Shown here piece after piece: positions 44,286-56,028 of a stretch of 64,000 bases of DNA. Both the position numbers and the translations under genes were made by a program. This DNA comes from Topomyia yanbarensis (lineage: Eukaryota > Arthropoda > Insecta > Diptera > Culicidae): positions 71,485,412 through 71,549,411 of the forward strand of contig NC_080671.1 of the NCBI RefSeq assembly GCF_030247195.1. Direction: 5' to 3'. Position 1 is the stretch's first letter. Every line of letters starts with the position of its first letter. The notes below the pieces were generated by a model. The model was not told the origin of the DNA. It worked only from the letters and a program-made list of their open reading frames with translations, and did no database searches.

Positions 44286-45595
44286 GCATGCTCATGCTAG
44301 AGCTGCTGTTATCCTTCATGGTGAGTGGCATTTAGAGTCGGATCGGTATAAAACCGGGAATGGTTCATCCGAATCTTGTACCACCAACTACTGGCGACGA
44401 GTGTTGAACGTACGCGGGGACCTGCCAAGGTTTTAACGGGATGGAAGTAGAGGCACTGTTAGCCCACTCGCTATTGTAAGTCAACGTAATCCTTCCTTAC
44501 TTAGGGAATAGGACAGCACGCCTGTCAGCCCAAAGCCCCCTGTTTAATACGTGATTCTTGTCCTTTCCGCTGACCATTCGCCATGACCAGTATATCGTAG
44601 TTAGAATGTTACTGGCGTCGATTTTGAAGTGCCAGTTGGGTTGGGTGCTTTTACTGTTAAGATATTTGATTTATAAAAATTAAGAAGCGGCACAGACTCG
44701 CTTTTTCGAAGTTGCGTTTAGAGTTATGGATTTTTTTAGAGGTTTAGCAGAGCCCAATGCTGCACAAAACCCACCACATTCTAGCAAGACTCCACAACTC
44801 ACTGTATGTGCGAAGGGGGGGTGTTAAACCCCCGAACACTTGTCACCATTGTAGCTCTCGTCCCTGTGAACCGTTTAGATGCTTATTTCATATGCCATTT
44901 AGCTCCTGTTTCTGGCCTTGTCATGATAGTCCCAGACGGACTACTCGGATAGTCCCCGACGGTGAACTCACCCTTCTCCGATCGATAGTTCCTCGACGGA
45001 GGAATTTCTACTGATACCGATACCCGATTTTTTAAACCATTTAGCTCCCAGTTTTATCGAGATCTACTCGGATATTATCCGGCGGTGAAGTAGCCTGCTC
45101 CGACTGAGAGTTACCCTACAGCGGAATTTATCTGGTACCGGTGTTTGTTTCGTGAGCCAGATTTCTCCCGATACTAATTTTTCTTTTCCGTTAGCAATTT
45201 AACTCCCCACTTTGTCCCGATCTAGTCCCCGGCGGTGGATCTAGCCTATTCAACGGGCCTACCAGTAGAAACTGAGGTCTGTCCGATTCCGGGTGGAGCG
45301 TAGCTTCCGGTTCACTGGCGCTCCAACGACCTATTGCTAGCTGTTCGATGCGATCCACACGCACTAATCTCCGTTGGTGCATCTAGCCTACTCACACCCG
45401 GTTGGGTGACGAGGTCGGTCCGGAGATTCCGGTGAAGCCTTAAGTCCGGTTTACTGGCGCCCCTATGACCTGAACCCAGTTGCACGTCGCATACTATTCA
45501 GCTGGTCCTCGTTGGAGGACCTAGTTTACGGAGAGTTCCTCGGCGGCGGAATTTCACCCGAAACCTGATTTGTGGTTTTACATCGGCTTTCTAAC
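44286..45595 (-). repeat. Probable repetitive 5' leader of the R1-clade element
   Basis: From about 44880 to 45590 degenerate subrepeats recur: 'tagtccccgacggtgaa', 'agttcctcgacggagga', 'gatctagtccccggcggtgg', 'ctagcctactc', 'ggtccggagattccggtg', 'ccggtttactggcgcc'. The same family of motifs appears at 6700-7030 beside another R1 relic. No coding frame. The leader is broken by the foldback at 45601. Confidence 0.5.
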
Positions 45596-45600
45596 CGATG

Positions 45601-46895
45601 CACAGTGGTCGGAAACGCCAAAAACGTGAACTTAATTCACTAAAGGCCAAACCATCGAATTTATTCACAAGGTGTCTTTGGAAGAACTGTTTGTATGAAT
45701 ATTCCCCACAATATGATAACAATTAAAATTACTATGATCGAACTAAAAAAATTAACTTTTTATACTGACGACGTAGAAAGTTGGTGTCTTCAACAAAGTT
45801 TTAGAAATGCTCATAGTGAAGAATATTGTTGAAGAACTTGAGCTTGTAGGACTAAAGGTTATCGAGTTATAAGGCGTTTTCTATGGCAACCCCCTTTAAT
45901 CTGTTTTTTTTAATATAACTTTTTTTATTGTGACTTTTCGTACAAACTCTGTTCAAGACGAATGTGAAGGTATCTAAACTACATAATATTGTCGAAGACT
46001 GTATGTAAAAATCCTCATTCGTTTCAAAGATATTGAAGATGTTTACATTTTTTTACGCTAACTTCAACTACGTATAAGAAAGAAAGGTGCAAACCAAAAT
46101 GCACAAACAGGCACTGTTTAAACTATGCACAATAAAGCTAAGGTTTGGTGCGTGGCACTCTAGAACACTATGAATAGGGTAAGCTTACTTCATCATGTTT
46201 TTTGACTCTTTCCATACAAAAATCAACAAAAAAAAATTTTTTCCTATTTTTTCCGTAAAATTTAGTAATTAATGGTATGACATTCTTTTGTGAGCATTAA
46301 ATTCATTATGACATGTCTATTTGAGTATACATTAGTTTGAGATCTCCAATGATATTAAAAACTTTACATTTTTGCTCCAACATTTAAAAAAATCTGAACT
46401 ATTCAGGTGTAAGTTGAAATAATACTTGAAATTGAATATCAAACCAAAAATTTAAAAAATTGGGGTAAAAAAAACAAAAAAAAAATTTTTTTTTGCTCAT
46501 TTTTGTATGGAAAAAGTAAAAAAAACATGATAAAGTAAGCTTACCCTATTCATAGTGTTCTAGAGTGCCACGCACCAAACTTTCTTAGCTTTATTGTGCA
46601 TAGTTTAAACAGTTAAAAAAGTGGCTGTTTGTGCATTTTGGTTTGCACCTTTCTTTCTTATACGTAGTTGAAGTTAGCGTAAAAAAAATGTAAAAATCTT
46701 CAATATCTTTGAAATGAATGAGGATTTTTACATACAGTCTTCGACAATATTATGTAGTTTAGATACCTACACATTCGTCTTGAACAGAGTTTGTACGAAA
46801 AGTCACAATAAAAAAAGTTATATTAAAAAAATTAGATTTAAGGGTGTTGGGTCTAGTGAATTAAGTTCACGTTTTTGGCGTTTCCGACCACTGTG
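45601..46895. mobile_element. 1.3 kb foldback with CACAGTGG ends and CGATG target duplication
   Basis: The left end CACAGTGGTCGGAAACGCCA (45601 on) is the exact reverse complement of the right end (to 46895). The duplication CGATG is at 45596-45600 and 46896-46900. Arms of more than 500 bp pair through 'acgtataagaaagaaaggtg', 'aaccaaaatgcacaaac', 'gcactctagaacactatgaa' and 'tagggtaagcttac'. The unpaired centre lies about 46260-46480. No transposase. The tip (CACAGTGGTC..AAA) matches that of the RAG1-like element at 28746, and a 5-bp CGNTG-type target fits what I recall of Transib. Confidence 0.85.
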
Positions 46896-46934
46896 CGATG
46901 ACGATACTTTGTTGGTCCTACGCCACTTCCCCTG

Positions 46935-48060
46935 AAGCTCGGAGAGTATAGTCGTAACTACTTTTTGAGAGCGTTCCACATACGCTCGTCGTACCACATC
47001 TCTTCTACGATATTGTCAACTATCACACCAGGCATTTCCCTTCGAACTTTTTCGAACCAATGGCATTCGAAGACCACATGTTTCGGTATCTCTTGCACGT
47101 TCACACTTCGGGTAAAGGGTTGACGCAGCATGTCTAAACCGATACAGGTACTTCCAGAAGCATCCGTGCCCGGACAAAACTGCGTCCAATGGAAGTTGAC
47201 CTCTCCATGCTTCCTATGCGCCCAAGCCGACACATTCTCTGCGTTGTTCCACTCCTGCTGCCATTTAACCAACGAGTGATGCAGATGGGGATCATGACGG
47301 AAATTACGCATACCGCCTCCGATGATATCGTTCTGTACGCACTCGCGATACGAACAGCCATCCTGACCATCAATACGACCATCTTGTGGTGAGCCAGCTA
47401 CAGTTTGACGTCTGCCATTCAGGTTTCCACGATGTCTATTTGTTTCTGCCATCAACATCTACACCTCCTCAAGGGTCTTGCCGGTTATCGTCAGGACAAC
47501 ATCATCTGCAAAACCGACGATCCCAACACCCCAGCTCCGATATTAACACTCCGTTGTATATTATACTCCAGAGCGTTGGATCAAGTATGGAGCCCGCCAT
47601 GATCCTAATGTTCGTTTGATAAGCCAGTACTCGGTTCTGATAGTAACTTTTCAGAACCTTGCACAGATAGTCTGGGCAGTGCTGCGGCGATCGCTACCCA
47701 GCTGGCAGTGTTGAACGCGTTCTTCGCGTCAATCGTTTCCACGGCGCAGTAGCGATTACCTCTTCTCTTTTACTTCGATGCGTTTTTCGCGCTTGCGATG
47801 ACTGTGCGGATGGCGTCCATCGTCGATATCCCCTTCCGGAACGCGAACTGCCTCTGCGAAAATCAGTTCTCATTTTAAGCGTAGTTAGTCAGCCTGTTGA
47901 AGAGTATCTTCTGGATCTTCCATCTATCCGGGAAGTAGTCATCGTCCAGACATTTCTGGATCCTGAAAATATTCGGAAACGCCAGCATTGTGGTCTTCAG
48001 TGCCACGTTGGGGATACAGTCCGGCCGAGAGCTTTCCTCGCGTTCAGCCATTTTGCCATT
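46935..48060 (-). pseudogene. R1-clade retrotransposon ORF2 relic
   Basis: Minus strand, 47458-46958 reads 'HGEVNFHWTQFCPGTDA', 'TCIGLDMLRQPFTRSVNVQEIPKHVVFECHWFEKVRRE', the degraded zinc-knuckle end (equivalent to 3536-3886). 47382-47134 reads 'VRIASAYRTISSEAVCVISVMIP'. Upstream, 47640-47900 retains 'FRNANC'-like and 'DAIRTVIASAK'-like RT pieces in other frames. Strongly decayed; the 5' side stops near 48060. Confidence 0.7.
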
Positions 48061-48149
48061 ATGACGAGCTCATCGTTGGAGACTCGATTGTTACCAGCAT
48101 TTCCACAGACTGCATCGACGTACGTGTATGTGTGTGTATGTACATGTGC

Positions 48150-48995
48150 ATTAGAGTGGGACATGGTTATATGAAAAAAATAAAATTTTGCTCCGAGTAA
48201 CTTTTTGGGTCCCATTTAGCTCCCAGAACAACTCTGCAAATTTTTAGCTCGATCGGTGAAACTATATTTTTGCGCCCACTGTTTAAAGTTTAAATGGGAT
48301 TTCGTCTTTTGCAAAATAATTCTTCCAAGAGTCGCCTAAATATAAATAGATGCCTGACTTTTATAGGAAATTTATCAAGAAAACAAAGTGTAGAAGACAA
48401 CGAAACGATCTGATGCTTGTGGAAAAAGTTATTAAGCGAAAACCGATTGATGCTTTGAAGATTGATCAAAAATTCATAGCATCACTGCTGCTGACGGTCG
48501 AATTATAAACAAAATTGTTAACTCTCTTATTATGTACAAAAGAAGCCTCATTTTATCCCTCAAAACTCTTGCGAAGTGTCCAAACAGTATAGCTAAATGA
48601 TTTAGACACATTAAGAGAAGATCAAAAAAAAATTACATACATTACATTACATTGGTCAACTACCACCAGTGATGCTAGAAAAAATGAATGTTTTATCAAT
48701 AGTTAGAACATCAATCGGTTTCTGCTTAATAACTTTTTTCTCAAGCGTCACATCGTATCGTGGATTTCGAAACTTTGTTTCTATGTTAAATTTTCTATAA
48801 AATCCGTATAACGATTTATTTTTAGGAAGACATGGGCGACTCCTGGAGGAATTATTTTGTGAAAGTTAATTTTTCCACGCAAAATCGCATGTAAACTTTA
48901 AACAGTGGGCGCAAAAATATAGTTTCAGGGATGGAGCTAAGAATTGGCACAGTTGTTCTAGGAACCAAATAATACCTTAAAAATTGCTCGGAGCT
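48150..48995. mobile_element. ~0.85 kb foldback element
   Basis: The left arm 'gagtgggacatggttatatg', 'ctccgagtaactttttgg', 'tatttttgcgcccactg', 'aaactttaa..' and the right arm 'cagtgggcgcaaaaatatag', 'ttgctcggag' (48900-48995) are inverted copies. 'aaaccgattgatg' near 48440 pairs with 'catcaatcggttt' near 48710. The right tip is lost. The ends (AGGGTGGG-like/AGAGTGGGAC) resemble those of the foldback at 23971. Confidence 0.7.
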
Positions 48996-51430
48996 GGAAT
49001 CTATTCACAAACGTAGTCCAAAATGAAAAAGAAATTGTCCCCATATATTGCAATAAAATTTCGCACAATTTTCAATAATTCGCAATGTACAATTGTACAA
49101 TATTTTGTACAATTGTTACAATAACTTTGAAAACCGACAAAACACACATCGTCCAAAAATCATTAAAAAGGGTTTTTGTTTTCACCGAAAACCCTTTGTT
49201 ATCGTACTTTTCTAAGATTATGTTTAAAAAGGAAGCAGTGAAGCTTTGATGTGATTAACATTTGCTCCAACTACCAAATAGAGACGTTAAAATTGCTTTC
49301 GGCGCAGTTGCAGAGATTATTTTTAAATGAAAACAACCCAGATATAGACACACTTAATTTTTTCTGTCTGCCGAATATTGGCCTTTTTCGCATCTTTTGC
49401 CGAAATCTCAACATTGTTTTTGCTGGAATATCAATAAAAGTGACGTTTGATTACTGAGATTCTTAAAAGATTTCATCAAATCAGCAAACAAATCTTACTT
49501 TATTTAGATATCAGTTGCTAAATTTGCTAACTGCACGGCAGTTGGGAAATTGCGGAGCCGAATTGAGTGTGAAAGGACGTTCAAATTCTGATAAAGTTTC
49601 GAATTTGGCAACACTGACAATGAAATGCCCCGGCAAAGCGAAGGCAACAATTTCAGAATTAAAGTTCTTCCTCGACACCGCACGTTCGTAAAAGGAAAAT
49701 CCAATGAGTGGAAGGCATCAAACGAAAGAATGTTACAACTTTGCTCCGAAGCCTCGGCAAGTTGACGTGCACTCTACGGGACATTCAAGGATGTAACGTA
49801 ACGTTTGCCAATTCGGACAGGACCGGTCTGCTTGCGTCTTGTTCCTATGCGGGCAACAACTGCAAAACTTGCGAGTTGTAACGCAAACGATAGCAACGTG
49901 TCGGATATTTGTCACTAAGCTGTCTCGTTTATTTCCCTGCAAGAATGAGCTTCGTTTACCCCACGGTCATCAGGACTTGTGATAGGGGAAGTCAGTCAAG
50001 TTAAGTAATTTCCATTAGCGAATGGTGCTGACTTGTTGATTCAGCAAAATGTGTATCTCTGTGAGAGGGTCGTACAAAGTATAACGAAAATGGTTACAAT
50101 AGGACAAGCTTTACACTCTTCTCTTGTACTACACGGTCTCGATATTTTACTGGTAGGGTTTCTAAGTGAACTTGTGGGTGACCTACCTTTGTGTTGCTGA
50201 TGTAGGTGTAGGAAAGCTTTAGTTTTATTACATTTTGAGAAAAAAAATACATTTAATGAATATGAAAAATACATTTAATGGATATGAATCTTCTTACTTA
50301 TTGGCAGTCCTAAACGAGTAAAGATTGTATAAGTATCTACTCTCGTATTATGTTCCACATAATAAAATCCAATTTCAGAAAGGTCTCCATTATCACTGCA
50401 TAACTCTCATCCATTCAGTGTAAACAAAATCCAATTGTTCTAATCGTTCCCTGAGCTCCTCCTTACCTAGTTCAAAACGGAAAAGAATCTTTTTCTTTTG
50501 CTAATATCTTTTCTATCTAAATTACCTTTCTGTTATTGCCGAAAAATTTACCCATAAACGATCTGCTGATAGTGCGTAATGCTATTGAACCTTTTTCGAC
50601 CCGCATCTTGGAATCCCAGAAGGGACATAATCAGCTTCTGGCATCACATAGATATACATACAAATGCGTTCACGAGCTTCCCACCAACAGCGATGAAGTG
50701 CGCTTCACTAACGTCGCATTTGGGAGGACTGCTGAAAGGATGGAAGAGCATAATCATCTACTGGCTTGTGTTACTGCTCGTTTCATTCGAGCCATGTATA
50801 TACCCAACCTTTATGTGCGTTAATTTTATGCTAATGTTCATGTGTGCTTATAAAATAGTAACAATCCGTTATGAAAATGGCTGTGCTTTGCGATGCCTTC
50901 AGCTGTAACGAGGTCGGAAGAAAGATGGTTTGGTGAGTGAGTGCATATCGCGGAAAGTAGGGTCAAATTAGGGTACGAAAAAATTGTCGGTTTAACCGAT
51001 GAAAAATGATTTTTCAATATTCTATACTTAACTGTTTGTAGTTGGACTTCATGCCTAATAGCATTATTATTCAATCCATCGAATATCAATTGTGTTATTT
51101 TTCCTTTCGCTTTTATCAACATACTAATTATAATAATCAATTATCCTACGCATCTTAGAGGGTATAATTCGCAAAAATTATCAAGATGTGCAATTCTAAA
51201 CAAGCCTTGGAAAAAAACTTTCATAAATTCACGAAAAAATCACGATTTTGTAAAATGAACCGTTTAAGATAACAATGATCAAACTCTTGAAATCATAAAT
51301 AATGAACCATGTTCAGTATCAATTTACCATCTAGAAGTGTTAGGTTACGGCTCATCTATCGGTGAACCCAATATAAAACCGATTTCAGTTGAATTGCGTT
51401 GTACATTGACGTTTCGGTCCGAACAGTCGT
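48996..51430. other. No gene that can be supported
   Basis: Short frames such as 49251-49457, 50536-50823 and 49733-49942 match no family I know and show no splice context. The GC content around 49.7-50.0 kb is higher and may be low-copy DNA. Confidence 0.35.
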
Positions 51431-51431
51431 T

Positions 51432-53215
51432 CTTGAAGGTGAGTAGAAGTAACTGGGAATGAATACTTCTGTACAAAAGAAATATACACTGAAAAAATGT
51501 GTCATTTTTCACAAAATTGAAAATTTATGCTAAAAAGTTAAATTGCAAAAAACCATATTTTTTTATTTTTTCTATATTTTTAACAAAAATCTAAAGAGAA
51601 AAGAAACATTTTGAATGTAATTGAATGATGGAGAACTTAGCGGTAGAAAAGTTTTTCTAACAAAAACTTTAAACATGTTTTCAATTTTCATACTAATTGA
51701 CATACAAAACTGCAATATTATTACAGATTATAATTCTAAATCATTTTAAATCAAAATTCCTTTAACAAAAATCTTCCAAAATGCGATAGTTGTCGAGATA
51801 TTTGGAATTTTGCTCCAATAAAAACAATTAATTCGTGTAATTATTCCCTTTTTTAAAGTTTTTCGTACCCTATCATAAAATGTCAACAACCTAATGTTTA
51901 CCGTTTTAAAGACGTACAAGAAACTTTTTCAGTGAATTTGGATTATCAAAAAGCTTTCAATAAAAATGGTTTCTAAACAACAACTTTTGACATACTTTTT
52001 TAATTCATATTATTTGCAGTTAAAAATGAAGTATTCTTTGTGAATATGATTCTAAATGCCATTTTCAATCAAAATACTCATAACAAAAAATTTCTGAAAT
52101 GTTACTACAATTCTCGAGATATTTTAAATTTTGTTTTGACAGCACAATTATTTTAGTTTATTACGACCTTTCATAAGTTATTCGCTTTTCTCCATGAACA
52201 ACAATAGATTTTTCAGAAGACCCATAATATTTCCTGTGACTTTCCCTTTGACATCAAGGCGATATTGTAAACCATTTGAAAGCTATGCGAAAACAATTAA
52301 AATATTATTTAACCATAGGGCCTAATGAGTAAACTATATAGTTGAATCATATTTTGGTTGTTTTCACGTAGCTTTTAAATGATTTACAATATCGCCTTGA
52401 TGTCAAGGGAAAGTCACAGGGAATATTATGGGCCTTTTTAAAAACCTATTAATATTAATTAATATTAATGGAGAAGCGCGAATAACTTATGAAAAGGCCA
52501 TAATAAAACAAAGTAATTGTATTCTTGAAACTAAATTTAAAATATTTCGACAACTACTACATTTCAGAAAGTTTTTGTTAAAAGAATTTTGATTTAGAAT
52601 GGCGTTTAGAATCATATTCACAAAGAAATTGTATTTTTGACTGCAAATAGTATAAACTACAAAAAATAGGTTGAATGGAAATTTTTTTTTTATTGGAATC
52701 TTTTCCATGATACAAATATAAACATTAGATTGTGGACATTTTATGTAGGGGTAATGCGAACAACTTTTAAAATGGGCATAGTTACACGAATTAATTGCTT
52801 TTGTTGGAGCGAAATTGCAGATATCTCGTCAACTATCGCATTTTGGAAGATTTTTGCTAAACGCATTTTGATTTGAAATAATACTTAGAATTGTATTCTG
52901 TAATAAAATCACAGTTGTGTATGTCAATCAGTATGACATTCACTGTCAATTAGTGTGAAATTTAAAAACATGTTTAAAGTTATTGTTAGAAAAACTTTTC
53001 TACTGATAAGTTCTCCATCATGAAATTACATTCAAGATGTTTCTTTTCTCTTTAGTTGACAAAATATTAAAAAAATGAAATAAAAAATGAGTTTTTTGGC
53101 AAATAGACTTTTTAACATAAATTTTTGTTTTTGTGAAAAATGATTCGACATTTTTTTCAAGGTATATATTTATAGTACATAAGTATTCATTCCCTGTAAC
53201 TCGTTCTCAGGCACT
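51432..53215. mobile_element. 1.8 kb foldback with ~0.85 kb arms
   Basis: Left arm motifs 'gggaatgaatacttctgtac', 'gaaacattttgaatgtaatt', 'gtagaaaagtttttctaaca', 'aatgcgatagttgtcgagat' recur reversed on the right (53205, 53030, 52990, 52830). The centre is a small hairpin-like loop near 52290-52360, flanked by 'gacatcaaggcgatattgta' and its reverse. Its tip carries an 'acactgaaaaaa' motif slightly inside. No protein. The two arms differ at scattered sites, so the element is not brand new. Confidence 0.85.
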
Positions 53216-55264
53216 TTTGTTGTATAAATACGGTAATCGAATAATAAGAATTTGAAATTAATACACGTAGAGACGTGTACGCCCTTTTGAAAAATTGCTC
53301 TTGTATCAAAATATTGCAATTGGCAGAAAAAATCATGGAGATTCATTTGTATAGTATTTTGCGGTCGGACGGTTCCTCATGGAATCCCTCAGTTGTGTGT
53401 GTGTGTACACAATCAACCTCCCGCTGACCGATAGTGCTTTTATAGAAGAAACTTTTCTGTACTTATTTATTGAAATACGTATTTATTTTTATCTAAGGAT
53501 GCAAACATTTTTAGCTCTGGAGATGAAAGGTGATAGCTCTATTATACACCCAACGATCCATGTCAGAAATACCTGGTCTTACACATACATTCTAAGATTG
53601 CTTGCATGTATAATAAGCGCCGCACGAATATATTCACGTAACATTTAGATACGTGCAATATATTCACACTTTCTAAATGAAAAACAACATTTTTGATTCT
53701 GTCATGCATTCAGTTCAAGCAAAATATTTTGCTTAATTATTTGTATGCCTCGAAAAGAGCAAACAGCGATCTCACCAACGTCTGACTTTTAATTAATTAA
53801 TTGATTCGACGTATAGTTTCACTATCATCGATCAACGCAGCCCGGGAGCAACTTGACAGCTCCCATATATTGAACTCATAAGCAAATTTTGTGGTGATTT
53901 GATGCTGTCATGGTGGCTCGAATGAGCCAACATTTTAAAAAGGCACTTCCCATATATTATTTTGCAAACTTAGATTTAAAAAATTAGAAATAAAACAAGT
54001 CGAATTTCGGAAATACAAGATAATGACTTTCAAATTCGAGCCACTTTCACATCTATTGGCTAGTAGTTCCGAAAATCTTCGGGATCGAACCAACATCTTT
54101 CCAGACATCAAATCCTCCGGTAGAAGCCCAGAAGCCGTTTCGTTAGGTTTCTGTCAGACCAGAACCGAGTAAAGCGACGGAGAATTCTAATGGGAACCGT
54201 ACCAAATCATCGCAATATCTTCCGGACAGAATTATTGTAATAATCGAACAAAGCTCTGACAGAAGTCGAGGGAAATTGTACATTCCTAGCAGCATTGTTG
54301 ATAAAATTGGGCACTACCGGTGTGCTGCTAGAATTCTGGTAAAATACATACAAAATCTATCCAAAATCAATTTCGCTAAACGTGTAGAAAATCCTAAATA
54401 TCTTGTTTATATTCTCGACCAAAATACTAGAATTCATGACGATCTTAATTAATTTGAAACAACTTTGTAGGACTGTAAATTTGCAGTACGATAATAATAT
54501 ATAATTTGATGGTGGATCTATTACAGTGTATTCAATGAGATTGTGTACAGTCGGTTAATCGTAGCAGGCTACGTGCTTTTCGTTAAGAGCTGAGAGTATC
54601 TTTCTCATTCAAATAATTACAACATTGCGGTTGGAGCTATCGAATCGCCCAGTTTAATAACAAATTTTGAAGCGACGAGACGTATACAAAGTGTTCTTGT
54701 ATTGTTACAGTCAATGCTAGTTCCTCCAAACTTGTCACAGGTTCACGAATTGTTAAGCTTGTTGATATACTTTCATTGGCCAAATTGTTTTCCATTTATA
54801 TTTCTTGAGAAAAAAGTACCTATTAGACACTTCACACAACAAGAAAACAAAAACTTTATTAGGAAGAAAGAGTCGGTTTCTAAAAACGACTTGCAGCAAA
54901 ATTTATAATAAGATTTATCTAACATTGTTGGTGTTTTTTCGGTTAGTGATAAATTTATTCTCGAATAGTAGTTTTCTATATCCACATTTTGGAATACGCT
55001 TTTTCTAAATGTTGTTCTAGCTGCATTGATGACGTGCATAACACACGTAACGAAATACACTTTTCGCTTGAAAATATTTCGTTTCGTTGTTCATGATGCT
55101 CATATGGAGAAGGTATACTAGCGCCACTATCAAATCAGTGATACATATATGAAACTATCTGTCAAGTTGTTCCCGGACTGGATCAACAAAAGAACTGCAT
55201 CAGCCAGTCACATTCAGGAGGCGCTGCAGACGTAAAACAGAAGGAACGGGTGTATTTTTTAGTA
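53216..55264. other. No gene recognised
   Basis: AT-rich. Open frames 53379-53648 and 54773-55060 are unassigned and look like chance. Confidence 0.35.
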
Positions 55265-55770
55265 AAGACGCTGAATTCCTCTGGATAAAGACTCGCCAAC
55301 TCTATCTTATTCTTATTATTTCTTGAGCGTTTTTTCAAAACGTCATATCTGCAATGAGTTACTCTCTTTGTTTACTTTCTCTTCTGTTAATAATTCGGTC
55401 ACTTTAGCATTTATCCCTCAACTCTTTGCATAATATGTTAGTTAAAACCACCGTCTTTCGATCTGTACTGTAAAATAAGTGAAAAGTGTTATAGTGACGC
55501 CGTAAAAATCGAAAGAGAAAGTATAAACATAGAGTAACTCATTTCAGATATGACGTTTTGATAAAACGCTCAAGATTTATCAGTAAGTGTCATTCCAATC
55601 GAGCACGAGACCAGTCAAAAGCCCTCAATCCGATGAAAATCGCTTCGAATCCTTCTGGAACGAGAGCCATTGACAGGTCTCGTGCTCGATTGGAATGACA
55701 CTGGCAGATAAATGGCAAACAAACAATTGACGTGTCGAGTCTTTATCCAGAGTGATTCAGTGTCGTTACT
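55265..55770. mobile_element. ~0.5 kb nested palindromic element
   Basis: Outer arms: 'ctctggataaagactcg' (55279) against 'cgagtctttatccagag' (55736). Middle arms: 'cttgagcgttttttcaaaac', 'catatctgcaatgagttact' (55324) reversed at 55530-55573. Inner hairpin: 'attccaatcgagcacgagac' (55591) reversed at 55677-55696. The layered pairing suggests a foldback with a hairpin element inside or an inverted duplication series. Confidence 0.75.
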
Positions 55771-55782
55771 TTTTAGTGGGTC

Positions 55783-56028
55783 GAATCAAAAGAGATTGTA
55801 ACTACTAGAGGTCGCATGTCGCCGTTAACACTGAAAATTTATCATCTCGCTCTTACATATGCTAGGCCCATTAGTTTGACACATATTGTCCCGGGTATAC
55901 ACCTGTCAAAGTAATCGGATACAATATGCTAGAGCGAGACCCCATGTTTCAGTCCGTGAATGCATGGAGACAGTAGCGCTTTGCTTCCTCTAGTAGTTAT
56001 AATCTCTTTTGTCGAATCACGTTGGTGC
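55783..56028. mobile_element. ~245 bp palindromic MITE
   Basis: 'cgaatcaaaagagattgtaa' plus 'ctactagaggt' (55785) faces 'cctctagtagttataatctc' plus 'ttttgtcgaatca' (55989-56025). The interior also pairs ('tctcgctcttacatatgcta' against 'tatgctagagcgaga'). No coding frame. Confidence 0.75.
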
